Positions 41,953-55,699 of a stretch of DNA of 64,000 nucleotides are shown in pieces. The stretch comes from Trichoplax sp. H2 (Eukaryota; Placozoa; Uniplacotomia; Trichoplacea). The stretch spans positions 62,001-126,000 of the forward strand of contig NOWV01000171.1 in NCBI GenBank assembly GCA_003344405.1, written 5' to 3'. The number at the start of each line of letters is the position of its first letter. The stretch's first letter is position 1. Under the pieces are notes generated by a model. It did no database searches, was not told the origin of the DNA, and was given only the letters and a program-made list of their open reading frames with translations. Position numbers and translations under genes: made by a program.

Positions 41953-43119
41953 CTGTATATTATACAGCGAGTATAACAGCACGATAATTAAGGGTTAAGA
42001 AGGCGTAATCATATAAATATTGTATACCTTTCGCTAAATACAGTACTGTACTGGCACATAGGATTGGCTACTAGGCCCAGTCATTCCTCTGTGATGTATC
42101 CAAAAATGCTGCTAAAATGGCGTTATATCTTCGTTATACTTGTCCGAGCAAATTTACCATATTTTAACGATATTAACGAAGATCTAAAACGATGTTCGGC
42201 GCAGAATATCTCTAGCTAAATATGTCAGGTGCACGCCCGTGCACTCCGAAAATCTTGGTTAATGACTTTGTTAACACTTAAATTAACTAATCAATTATTC
42301 ACAGAATCGCAGCCTAAAAAAATCTGGTTGAACTATCGACGATAAGTTCTTGTAACTCTACTACTGCTTCTATTGTTATATTGTCAAGCGGTGGTTAGTT
42401 TCTTATCATAAAATATTGCCCAACATTGTCAGTAAAAGAAAAAACAAATTAGTTTTAAATTAAATTTATATTGATAATAACAATGTACCCAGATAAATAG
42501 GCCTGACCAATGACAGTATTATCAAAACAATGGTTACTATTGTTGCTTCCGTCTATTCGAACTTTCCAATTCTAATTGCCTTCGGGCAAATATGGTTAAA
42601 TGAATTCGACGGCAGAATACATTGATAGACTGACAATGATACAATGCTGGACTTTGCAATGAGTATATGGCGTCCGAAAATAAAGGATACAATCAATGCA
42701 AACTCAAATAAGCTTAACATTGAAAAGCTACTTCTTTGTTCATTTAATATACTGTACTGTATATATAATGGCGTTCATCAACGACGACGGCTTTGCTCTT
42801 ATTATATATTATTTATCCAGCAATAATTACAATACTTTTGATCGTCCCCTACTTCAAGAAGATTAGCCACCTGAATATTACTTCAATATCACAACATTTG
42901 CATCCTTCTTCCTTTCTATCTATTTGATAGGGTTAACGATTCAGGAAATTATGTTGTAACTGTTGCTATCCAGTCTAATAATAATATACGCTGGTAAAGT
43001 GGAAAGCAAATCCTATACAATATATTAGGACAATCTTGGACATTTTTTTCCATCCGTGGATGGGAAACTAATGATATTGATTCTTCCAGAAATAGTCATC
43101 GCAGAACGAAAGACTGAAG

Positions 43120-46100
43120 ATGATTGAGAAAGATCGACAACAATCAGAGAAAACTGACATTAGCAAGGAGGACAAAATTATTATTATCAAGCGGTTGCCT
43201 TGCAGCAATACTCGATGGCTTTTAGCGATAACAATCGTAGTCCTTTTAATTGCTATAATTGGCTTGGTTGTCGGACTAATACCGAGGTCCAGTTCTCAAT
43301 CTCAAGTTGGTACACAAATTGTTACAACAGTTTCAAGTATTAAATCCACCATACAAACACAATCATCACCGTCTAAAATTACGTTTCCTACAACATTACC
43401 AATTAACACCAGAAAACCTACCGATGACTACAATACAATTCCATCTACTCCCGACCGTGTTAGCACTCATGCTCCCATTACAAATCCAATTCCAACTTCC
43501 AAGTATCCTGCTATGAACAATTCCCGTTTACCGAAACAAATTATACCTGTTCAGTATTGGTTTCAACTCGAGATTAACGTTAAAAATTTAAACTTTTCCG
43601 GTTATAACATTATCGAATTAAACGTTACATCACCCACGAAATTAATAATTGTTCATGCTAAGCAGCTAACAATGACTGCAGTTCCTCAAGTATCTAATAC
43701 TCGTGTTGCGACGGCTAATACAATCTATTATCCCGTCAAAGAACACGGCTACTACTTTCCCAATCAATATTATTATGTGGCATTGAAAGATTCTCTGAAT
43801 GTTGGCATTTACTATATTAAATATCAATTTCAAGCACCTTTAAGTCGTGATTTTCGGGGATTATACGCGTATCATTACACAAGACAATCTGATCAACGTA
43901 AAATGTAAGTATGCCTACTAAGTTTTTTCCTAGCTAAGTTATGAACCGTACTAGCAGTATTTAATATCCCCACTAATCAGAAATTTTAGACTTTTATGAA
44001 TTTTGTAATCAAGCGCCACAATTGTTTTAAAATATTTGTACTAAAATATTCACTAAACATCTAAAATTTCAACCACCCAACCGCTTATACTTTAGTTTTG
44101 TGTTGCTATGCGTTAGAATCAGTCGAAAAAAATCTGAAATCTAATAGGTCAATTGATACAGTTATGAAAACCGTATCTGACATTGGGTATCATAAGGGTA
44201 TGAAAGATTAGCCTTGAATGCATACGCGCATTTAATATGTATTTAATATGCATATATTCTGTAAACAATGTCTTAACTACAATTCAGATTGAAATCCTTA
44301 ATCAAATAAACAATAGATTGCCTCATTAACTTTTGTTAATCTGATAATTTAACGCCTAAATCGGTCATATCATTAATGATTTTACGTAATTTAATGGCTT
44401 AATGGAGGCCTTCTGCAATAGATTCTGATAAAATAATAAAACTGAATATACGTACGTATACCCGTAAATACATTTAGCTTCTCAACTTTGTTATAACTTA
44501 CTTTTTTTCATTTCTACTTTCCATAAATCATTTTTGTAATACGTTCTATTTCTGTGCGATTTTTAGTCTTCCTATTGATATTTATGTCCTCTGCCAATGT
44601 CAAACACCTTCCAATTAAGCTATTATGACCTTAATAATATGTATGCCTTCACTAATGATGTTTATTCTAGATGGGCAGTAGCAAGTCAATCTCAACCTAA
44701 TTATGCCCGAAGAATAATTCCTTGCTTTGATGAACCATCCTTTCCGGCTGTCTTCGTTGTGAGTGTAATCGTATCGATGGACTATAGTGCAATATCAAAT
44801 ACTGAAATCCTAGATATACAGCCTTACAGCGTGAACAAGATTCGCATTAGATTTGATCGTAAGTCAATCGGCGTAAAGTTGTTAAAATTAACAATGTAAC
44901 AATAATAATTATTACACTCAAATAGCGCCATCAATCATGATAATATCCCCTTATTATATAGGGATTAAAGCTTCAGTAATTTTTTTCTCGAAAATGTTTA
45001 ATCATAAGCGATGAAGATTATTCTAACATAATTACCTTACAATATAAATCACAGTTGGATACCTTTATCACATATTCATCTTAGAATAAAAGCCAATTAT
45101 AGTTTATCTATTCAATCTTGGCTACCATTAACCTTGACCTTCCAATTTTGTATATGTTGTTTTGGACGAAGCTGTACTGAACAATATTAATGAATTATTT
45201 ATTACATCAGCTACTCATCGTATGCCAAGTTACTTTCTAAGTATCATTGTTCATAATTTCCGCCGGATTCAACAAAAAACCAGGGCCGGATCCTCGGTAT
45301 GTTACAATAAATTTTAGTTTTAATTATTATGAAATAACTATGAAACTTATTATCATTATAATTATCATTCAAACCCTGTCCTCAGATTCGTATTTGGGCT
45401 AGAAGAGCAATCTACCAAGACGGGCAAAATGCTTTGACTGCAGCCGTAAATATAACGAATTATTTCGAAAAAATACTAGCTATTAACTCTCCCTCAAATA
45501 AACAAGGTAAGAAAATAATACTGATTTTAAGAATTATTACTTTAGATAAATTGAAATAATTGGTTCTCAGGATTGTGCTGATAGAACTATGGATATGCAG
45601 ATGTATTATGAATAGCTTGCGCTTTTACTTTTGAGTAACGCGTACACTTGTAAAAATAAATCAAACTGACGATACGTTGAACATTTCATTAGATCATGTG
45701 GCACTTCCTACATTTACTGCAGATACCACCGCAAATTGGGGAGTCCTAATTTATCGGGAGGATTTTTTACTTGATAACAATTCCTACTCTTCGTCAAAAC
45801 AGCAGCAACGAATTGCAGTTACTGTTGCCTATCAAATTGCGCAAATGGTAATATATATTACACCGAAAATAATTGTTTCAAATTGTGAAATTGACATTCG
45901 GCAATCTATTTTCATATTAGTTTCAGTTTCTTTGTTTGACATTTACAGATTATTTACAATATTCCTCTTAATTAATAAAAAAAATATTATGAGTGTAGCC
46001 ACCTTACCAGACTAAAGAGTTTTAACGATGTTAAACTATATTTACAGTGGTTTGGAAGCTTACTAACAATTCGTAAATGGAACGATTTATGGCTTCCAGA

Positions 46101-49100
46101 ATCACTCAGTTGCTTCTTCGAAATAGTTGGAGCAGCATATTACCAGCCTACATTCCAACTAGTAAGTATAGAAATCATAACCTACAATGTATGCTGTATT
46201 TCATAATTCTCACATAACATTACTTCAAAGCCATATCATGGAATCGATTATACTCAAAGAATATGTTTATTGTAACCTATGGTTTATCAAATGACGGTTT
46301 ACAATAGCAGAAATACCGAATTAAAGTGTTAAACTTTATTTACAATATTTTGGTGGGATCTATCCCTTCGTATATCACAGCATATAATAAATTTGTTACT
46401 ATAAATTATCTGATGATGTTGCTTTGGGATCTAATTATGCTTAATCTTGCAGATGGGTCAATTCATTGTCGATCATGTTCAGTTAGCTCAGAGAACAGAA
46501 GGAGTGCTTAATTCTTACCCCTTAGTATCGGCAACGGAGCATTCCCTGACGTTTTCGGATCCTATTTATTGCCATAAGGTATCATATTTTTTAAGCAATT
46601 AAAATAAAGTTATTTCAGAACATAAACAAATTTAATTAATTTAATTTAAATAGTTTGAACAATATCGTAAAAGTTTTGATTTAATATATCATGAAGAATG
46701 ATACTATAATTTTTAGATTTACGTATAACTCTGCATTTTTTATTATTAGCTGTCTACTTATGTTAATCGTAATCCATGTTTGTTATTAGGGAGCTGCACT
46801 ATTTCGTATGTTGCAAAATTACATAGGCGATACCAATTACCTACTTGGAATTACGGTTGTTACATTATTCTATAGATCAAGTTTGATATAATCTCTTTAA
46901 TTTTACAAGTTATCATGAGCCAAATTATGCGATCTTCTAGATCAACCATTCTAGTAAAGATTTGACAACTCATGTGACGTAAAGTAAATTATGGTATGAC
47001 TTTCTTATAGGATTACTTGAAGTATCACGCATATCGATTCGCGAATGCTGCTTCCTTATTTAATGCATTGACTAAGGTGAGTAAATATATTGGTACGAGA
47101 CATGAACGCTTGCGTATAGTCTCGATAACCGTTGTTGCGAACGCTTTACTATTAAAGTATATTAGATATAGAAGCCAATATAGGCTGTTCGGAGCTATTT
47201 ATGACTCTCCTGAATTTAAGATTTCAGCTTATCGATGCAATATAACTGTCGCTCATATTGAGATTAAGAATTACATAAAGATCTAGATTACTATACATTA
47301 CAGTACCGTATTTCACACACTTTAGCTAGAAAACGATTAGTTAAGATAATGATGTGCATGTAAGTAGTACGGTAATATATACGAATTCCAGCATAGGCAA
47401 AACAGCTCAGTGACAAATAATCGTGCTGTATTAATAGCACCAGTATGATGTTGCTATAATTTCATTATGTGTGGTTAAGTAACTAAACTGTCATTCCTGA
47501 TTGAATAATGTTAAGGGTAAGGCTTATCTTAATACATCTATGTCCAATTCCCTTAGGCAACTAAGCACCAAAAAAATGTAGCTAATTTCATGCACCCCTG
47601 GATAACTCAAAGAGGCTATCCCATAGTTATAGTCCAGCGAGATCCACAAAATATTGACGGCGCCGTTTTAACTCAGCTTCCATTTACTTCGCCAGTTTGG
47701 TCTAAAAACAGGTATTTTCAAATTTAATCAGATTATCCGTTTTCTGTAATCATGTTATATAATTGAATATAATTGAATACAAACATAACCAAATTTTAAT
47801 ACTTTAAATTAAGGCAAAGCTAAAGTCTACATTTAAAGATAACTATTTCATTCATACTACATTCTTTCAATTGCTCACATTAAAGTATTTTAATAATGCA
47901 TTTTAGTGATGGATGGCACATTCCCTTCACTTGGTATTATGGAAGCTCTCCCAATAATATCTATCAAAAAGTAATTAACAGGACCTCAGGTATCATGATC
48001 TAATTATTATATCAATCTACTTTTAATTAAATATATACTGGCAATGTCCTATAGTCCAAGTACATCTATTTATAATATAGACTTTTATTATAGCTACTAA
48101 ATAAAAATAAAATTTTAGTAGTATCACATACAAGCATGGCTATTACCTAAAACCTTGGTACAATTATAGCTTTTATAACACATTATCTGATTTTATTCCA
48201 GCAACTACTAAGATTTCTTGGCCCAGAAATACATGGATTAAAGCAAATTTTAATCAGTATGGATACTATCGCGTAAATTATCCGCTATCAAATTGGCACG
48301 CTATTTCATCTGCTCTTCAGTCTAATCCTCATGTAAGATAAAAAATCGAAGTTACATAACAAGTTACGATCTTGTTAAAATTTTATCGATCTATTTACGA
48401 AGTTAACTCTGATTTTTATAACAGCAAATGACGAAATTAGATATCTCCAGTTTAATGGATGATGCTTTTGAGCTTGCCAGGTAAGATAATCTATTATTTC
48501 GCTAACCAAGAAGTTTAGTGAGTGCTATTAATTACTTCTCTAGAAAATACTTACTGGACTGTTTAAATAGTCACATAGTATATTGTAAAGTATGGTCAGT
48601 AAATTAAACCAATATCAATTTTCCTAATTTTGATCAGATATAATTATTTCACTAAGAGAATAGCTAAGTTACAAATTATCACGTTATTTTTATTGGTAGA
48701 TAAGATACGACTTGACTGATACTGATAAATGAGGTGTAAGAAAGTACAACATAACGTTTCAGAATTAAAAATTAAACCATCTTTAATTATTTTTAGTTTG
48801 CGAAATTTAAGCTACTCAATTCCGCTTAATATGACCAAATATTTAAAACAAGAAACTACTTATTTGCCTTGGAAAACAGCCAATGTACATATGATGAATA
48901 TCATGCAAGCATTTCTACTTCGACCATCGTACAATGCGTTTAAGGTAATTCTTCAATTAAAACGTGTTTCATATGCTAGTATCCTATTTAATATTTACGC
49001 CATTGGTATAGTTTAAAGTGTCATAACTAGTGCTTTCTCATTAAGTCTTTAGCTGAGTTTTAAATGATCATCAAGACTTGATAGCTATCGTATACTATTG

Positions 49101-51258
49101 CACGTCTAAGAATCATTTATCATTGAATGTACATTTTCTTTTTATTCTAGAACTATTATACGAAAATTTTAACACCCGTGATCACCGTGGTTGGTTATCA
49201 AGATACAGGACATCATAACCATAAGTAACTAGCTCGCTTAATTATTTAATATCTTGATTTTATTTTTAACTAACAATGACTCAGTTGGTCTTAACTGATA
49301 ATAGTAATAGAAATATTTTTGCTATAATAATGACATTTATGAATTCGGATGATAGATTACTCCGATCTCTCGTCGTTAATTCAGCCTGTTTACTTGGCAA
49401 TCAATCCTGCATTAATTATGCTTTAACAATGTTCAGAAATTATATGAATAATCCTGCAAACACAGCGTAAGAGTTAATTTCTACGAGATACAACCTTTGT
49501 AGTAATGATTAAATTATTGCGCAATAGATATTTATTTAGTGTATAGAGTTATTTCATGCCTCAAATAATCTTCTCTAGAATTCCAGCAAATCTGCGATCG
49601 GTGGTATTCCGTTATGGTATTCGATATGGTGGAGATGCAGAATGGAATTTTCTCTATAACCATTTCAAACATGCTTCAAATCTGAATGATAAAATTAGAA
49701 TGATGCGTGCGCTATCATTTTCAACCCAGAAAGCTAATCTTCAAAGGTAAGAAGCGATTCTCCCCTATTGTTACTATATCAGCAACTGTTGTGATAAAAT
49801 AAAACACCTGAAGATGTAAAGTACAGTAGAGAGACTTTATAGTTTTTGCATAGCTACTGTATATATTATTATCAATAAGTAATGTACAAACAAGAACTAG
49901 GGTGCTTTTCTGATATGTACATTTGTGACTTTTTACGAGATTCTGAGGGTAACGTTGAGACTAACATTTTTTTCCTAAATACTGCAATATTAAGATAAGA
50001 CTGAATCTCAGAAGTATAGTGTATGGTTAAATTACTGTAAGCTAATATTGCCGTGTGGATTATATCCAGTCTCTAAATTTACATTAATTAATTTTGGAGG
50101 GCTTTATACACTAATCATATAATTAAAAATTACAAAAGCTTCAATTTATTTAATTAACACCCAATTAATATAAAATAGACGTTGTAAAATTGTTTATACA
50201 CAGATGACGTAAATATATCAACTATATTTACGGTATTTAAATAAATACTATTGCAATACCTTATTTCATGAATGGCTACCTTTTAGTTAACATGTACGGT
50301 AGTATTCAAAAATACAGAAAGTTTGACAGAGCAAACAAAATTGTACTAAACTGTAAAGTAACACACTCGGAAAAAATTTACATTAATGTAATTAAAGGCG
50401 ATTACAGTATGTCGAAGATATGACATAAGCTGAAGACGAGCGAAAATATTTTTACGCTAGCATTCAGTTCATTATATTACGGACGTAAATAGGCCTGTAT
50501 GTAAAGAAATTTAAATTCATATATGGAGTAAATCAGTTTAGCTGTAAGAAATTTAGGCTATTCGATATTATCGCTTAGCCATTTATCTATTATTAATAAT
50601 ATAATTTGATATGCGACAGTAATGCGTATATATTCGCACATTATTTTTATCTTAGGTACCTGAACGATTCTATCGCAGATACACTGAATCCATCATACAC
50701 ACTAACAATACTTGACTGGGTAGCTCAGCAAGATATTGGAAGGAGCATAGCTTGGAATTTCGTACGGGCTAATAAAAAATATTTTATGAACAGGTTAAAC
50801 GGGAAAACAGTTCTCATATGATAATCTTTACGTTGGAGGATATGCAGTAATTTTCGGTTATCGTTCTCATTAATAGTAATTGCTAAATGACAATCTTTTT
50901 AGATTTGGTACCGTAAGGGTCCCAACAGCGTCTATTTCTAAGCACTTTAATACTCAATTTTTATTCAATCAGGTCGGTAATAAATGCTTTAGAAATGGAA
51001 AGCGAATCTTTTAATTTCATCACAACATATCGATTTCTAATTGTAGTAGTACCATGTAGTCAAGTTGATGTAGTATTGATCTTGCACTCTTTCATATTGA
51101 AGGTACAACAATTTATGACAGCTAACCCCGACAAAAAGGTTAATGAATTTCCACTTCCTAAGAAACAAACGATTCTTTTTAAGGTGCAAAAGAATATTGA
51201 CTGGCTTCAGCACCACGAGACAACTTTGCAAAAGTGGTTCAATGATAACCTCAAATAG
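43120..51258 (+). CDS. Type II membrane M1 aminopeptidase-like protein, gene B (predicted pseudo-enzyme)
   Basis: Twenty exons, 1008 residues, frame intact: 43120-43904, 44671-44858, 45211-45296, 45386-45506, 45693-45847, 46048-46161, 46453-46578, 46790-46855, 47011-47076, 47557-47711, 47907-47989, 48202-48332, 48425-48480, 48797-48944, 49151-49224, 49356-49466, 49549-49746, 50656-50793, 50903-50972, 51103-51258 (TAG). Membrane helix at residues 33-54, Thr/Pro-rich stalk, full M1 fold. The substrate motif GAMEN is DTTAN (404-408). The zinc motif HELAH is YQIAQ (440-444), losing both His and the catalytic Glu. The catalytic Tyr is Cys523; only the third zinc ligand, Glu463 (WLPES), remains. 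Flanking scaffold (NWGVLIYRE, WNDLWLPE, RYGIRYGGDAEW) is kept, and splice sites and exon lengths match genes A and C. This looks like a maintained non-catalytic paralogue, not a decaying pseudogene. Exon 10 is 33 nt shorter than in A and C. Confidence 0.93.
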
Positions 51259-54200
51259 TTTAATTTTAAATTAACTTCAATTTTAAACATGGTATTATTT
51301 ATTTATTCATTTAAGCACATAGAACAGTAAAGACTGATACTTATGCCAGAATTTGGCTTCAATAATATTTATTCTTACTCCTTATTCGATACTCCATTAT
51401 TGAATGTAATATTTATCGTACTTCTATGAGTATTCTATTCCAAATAATATATTATTGTTTCTGTATGATTTATGCAATTCTTTCTAAATTTTAATAGCGC
51501 AAGTTACTGTGTAACAGCCACTTAGTATTATAAATTCCAATATAAAATTTTGTTTTATTTTGTTTCAAGAGTATGTGTACTTATCGTACAGCACATTATG
51601 TGATTCATTGTGCTGCACATTACGTGATTCATCCCTTCAATATTGCATTGTATAGTAAAGTAACTACGTAAAATAATAATACCTCATACGACCAAGATTA
51701 ATGCTGTACAGCAAATCTAAAGTTTGTATGCAATCGTTAAATATTATCTAATCAGCTTTTACAAAAATATATCAATATAGCCATTTACAGTTGCGTTGCT
51801 ATACGATAAGTTTTGTGCATATTCTTTGCTCTTGTGCCTATGCTTGTATATATACACATTAGTGTGTGCTGGTATGATAATATGAAAATGGATAAAATCT
51901 TAACTACGATTGATTGCCATTTATGTATTTATTTACATATTTATTGATCATTTATAATCCAAAATATTATGACTTAAGTGCTACAACCATTATCAAGTTG
52001 TTACAGTATCAAACAAGTTTGCAGTTATACCTTTATCAAATGTTACCAAATAAAGTATGTATCAGTTATTGCAGTAAATGCAATTGTAATAACGCTAAAT
52101 TTTCGATGTCTCCCAAGCTTTAAGCTATATGCAACGTAACCTTATTTAATACTTGGGTAAATGAATACACTGATTCAATCTAGCAGTAAAATACTCAAGA
52201 AAAGATAATAATATCATAAACACGGGGAAAAATAGAAATGATAAAAAGTTTAATGTGCATGCTATTGAATATTGCAAGAGCCAATAACAAAAAATATAAA
52301 ATTGTTAATCGAATACACAAGTAAAATAGCGTGTAAAGTAGATTAAAATACTTGATTAGAGTATCGCTGTATACATTGTAGTAAGACAGAGACTAGTGAA
52401 AGATAAGAGAGAAGGACGGAGCGCTCATCCCACTCCATCAAGAAAGGAGTCTTGCAGTACAACTATTAAAATCAATTTCATTGGAATGGTGATCTGCTAA
52501 TATTATTAGGCTAAAGGTCTTTTCTTATTAATTATATCCTCAAAGAATCAATTAAGCCATTTCATTGTGATGAATATTCTCCTAAATACCTAACCAATTT
52601 AATACGGTATCTATTACACTGACATGTAAGGGCTCTATTATAGTGTCAATAAATTCGATCATTTAACTAATTGTCTTATAGTACGCTGATATATGGTAAA
52701 CGTCTTAATGATAATTATGGATTACTAACACTGCTAATAAAATTATAGCATCGTAAAGTATTCCTGATATAACGAGTAGGAAGTACGCGTACACGTATAT
52801 TCAAGATTAATTTAGATTGAATCATATGGGATCACATTACAGACATCAATTAGTCGATATAATAGTACCATAGTGTGATTTAATTAAATTATTGATAACC
52901 TAATTACGTACACAAATCCATAAATATAAACCCTAGTTATCCTAAATCTTATTCCAAGATCATGTTATGAATGAGGTTACAAACTTTTCGTAATATGCAC
53001 GTATTAAGTAGCAATTTCTACATACGAGCATACTGGCTTATATACTGCATTAATGTTTGTCTTTAAGTAGCTATAAATTATTTCATTATCACTATTATTT
53101 GTAGTAATGCAATAGTAAACTTGCTCTAAAATGGATTTTGCTCTTCACTAGGCAAATTAAATGCTTCAAGAATACGATAATATAAATTGAATATCCATAT
53201 AACCATTCACTATCATTCCTATTAATGTATGAATTCCTTAAGAATACTGACAAACAGAATGCCGTAATGTAACAAAATTCGCTGATGATTAATTTGTATT
53301 TGACTGCATATGTAAATAAAGAATTACTAAAATTACTCTACCGAAAGTATCTTTACAAGCTGTACAGTATAGTATAAGGTATTAATTCCAAAGTGATTCC
53401 AACATGACAGTTCCTGGCTTAATCTTACGTTAAGTGTGATATTTCGGAAGGTTGAGAGTTCGGCATTAGTCGCAATAAAGCACAATAGAATAGTTAACCA
53501 AAGAGTAACCTTTATTGAGCTAGTGTAAGAGAACAATCGTGTAAGATTATCGTGCGAGTAAGGACGTGACTAGTCGAATAACTATAGTAGTGTAGAATGG
53601 GTAAAGCGTGCAAGCTTACCGTGTAACTACCAGAACTAACTAACGAGATAGACGAAAGAAGATAGCTTTTATAATGTTCCTTAGGAGCACAGCAGGAGGA
53701 AATTATTTATAGGCGCGAATGATTCTTGGAAATAGGTTACTTCTGTGTTAACGCTAATGCTACGGTATAAGTTAGCTAGAGTACAAGATATTTCCACTGA
53801 GTAAATTGTTAAATATAGATCATACATATTTAGAATTGTGTTACGGTCTTAGAATTACGCTACAGTCTAGTGAAAACGAATACTTTTACTAAAAATAGAC
53901 TATATCGTATTTAGAAGTAAACACTACATTAAGCGCCTTTATTTTATGAATTTATTGTGGTTAACAGCCGTTTATTGATCCTCAGCGGAATAATCGCTAA
54001 CTGCTTATTAATGGATATTTTAGCGCTATCAACCATTCCTACTTCGCTTTTTTCTAAAGCAATAATACTTCCTGGATACGATGACCAATAGTTTTGTACT
54101 TGTAATTGTTATTATTAAAGGAAATAGTTGATCACGAAATGACCGATTGTCAGTGTTCACCTCATTCTACTCGTAAATTGAGTTTGAAATCGTATGCTCT

Positions 54201-55699
54201 GCTTTGTATGCTAAATTGGGTAATATATGTAATTTGCTTGTCACTACGAAAAAAGTTTATTTAAACATGAGAATAGGTTCAAATTGTGCTACATTGAAGC
54301 GATCAACACCCTTCGGGCAATCTAGTTACCAATGTATAAATCCTGCATTAACAAAACAGGAATCCCGTAGTAATCTTTATTTACACTCCTATAGGTCTAA
54401 TTTAATCTTCTAGGAAAATATAGGATTTGTTTTTCTTCAGGTGTTGGCAATTGTTTTCTCTGCCAAAGTCATTTTGCTAAGTGAATTATTTAAAATTCGG
54501 CTTTGAAATGAGATCATTTTACTCTAATCTCGGTCCAGTGATTAATAACGGCCGACTACTAGTTTTTATTTAACAATAGATCGAAAGGAATAACTGCTTT
54601 GAGAATTGCGCTCAATAAACTCTTAAACTAATGACCCTAAATTTTCACAAATAATAATGATCAAAGCAATGATTCGTAAGCTTTGTCTATAAAAATTGTA
54701 ACAGTATCAGCATTGTAACATAGGATTTTCCTAGACTTGATTTATTTATTTACTAGTAGGTGAAATTTTTTCGAGATTTGCTTGCCACCATCATCTCTGA
54801 GATCTATATTTCCTACTTTTAAACTGTTGAGTACAGCGTGAGCTTCTGTGGAATACTTTTCGTTCGAAAGTATATTGTAAGTTAATTCGTAACTATTCTT
54901 CTGATTCTTTGTTTTGTTAAAAGTAAGATAACGGATACTCTAATATGATCGGCAACAATTAATAGATATTGTTTATGCCACTTAATAATTATTGCGAAAG
55001 AGAATACTAAGATATGAATCCTGTTCGAGGAATTGATAGTCGAACTGTATTAATAATTGCGCGATAGTAGAGTGTTTTTAGTACAATTAGAACAATTTTG
55101 TTGGTGATGATGAGAAAATTCATCGCTTTGGCAAATGACGACAAGATCAACTTACCGTTCGAGAACGCTAATTATACATTAATTAATAATCACTTGTATA
55201 AAGGACTACATTACGTTGGTAAGTGATTAGCATTACTATAGTCGGCGAAAACTTTAGATTGCAATGTTGTGGCTGTGAAACATATGACGACTATTTCAAC
55301 AAAGACATATGCTGTATTTCATTAACATTGTTTACATGGGTATCATTGCACATATCATTAATAATTTTAGAGAAAAATCTTGAGCACTATTGTCAACGAC
55401 CATAATTGCAAGCTACAATGTGCAGAGTAATCCCATTATTCTAACTTAAGCGTTATTTTAATTGGCTACTTTTAATTTACTTTATACAACAATAACTTGG
55501 ATCGTTATTGGAGGATAACTCTATATTTGTAAATGATCCACTTCGCTTTGTATTTTTAAGCTTGGGTCGCTTAAAAATCTGTTTAGCGAGTCACGCGCTC
55601 GAAGTAGAAAAAGACCTGCTCAGAAGTAAAGCATTTAGCCTTGCGCTGACATCCGTACCAAACAGTCTATCAACGTTGACAAATTCTCGTTAGTCAAAA
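51259..55699. other. Spacer between aminopeptidases B and C
   Basis: About 4.4 kb of AT-rich DNA with no exon I can support. Open frames at 54204-54413 (plus), 53333-53536 (minus, no ATG) and 55508-55693 (plus, no ATG) match nothing. The gene C promoter and 5' UTR should lie at the right-hand end. Confidence 0.4.

Larger units (their letters stand above)
38151..43119. promoter_or_regulatory. Divergent 5-kb upstream region between aminopeptidases A and B
   Basis: Both aminopeptidase promoters must lie in this segment. It has GTAC palindrome arrays (38744-38910, 40139-40200, 41660-41800) and an AT-rich stretch near 41870-41960. Two hydrophobic open frames (39009-39422 plus, 39518-39784 minus) are listed separately. 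Nothing else coding is recognised. Confidence 0.45.

Noticed and set aside
48722-48796. RYDLTDTD-like start of gene B exon 14 at the first acceptor
   Set aside because: It runs into TGA at once. The acceptor giving exon 48797-48944 (148 nt, same as A and C) restores phase, so it is not a disabling mutation.
53333-53536. Minus-strand frame with a signal-peptide-like start
   Set aside because: Its first codon is TTG and there is no ATG in the frame; no splice acceptor or homology supports it.
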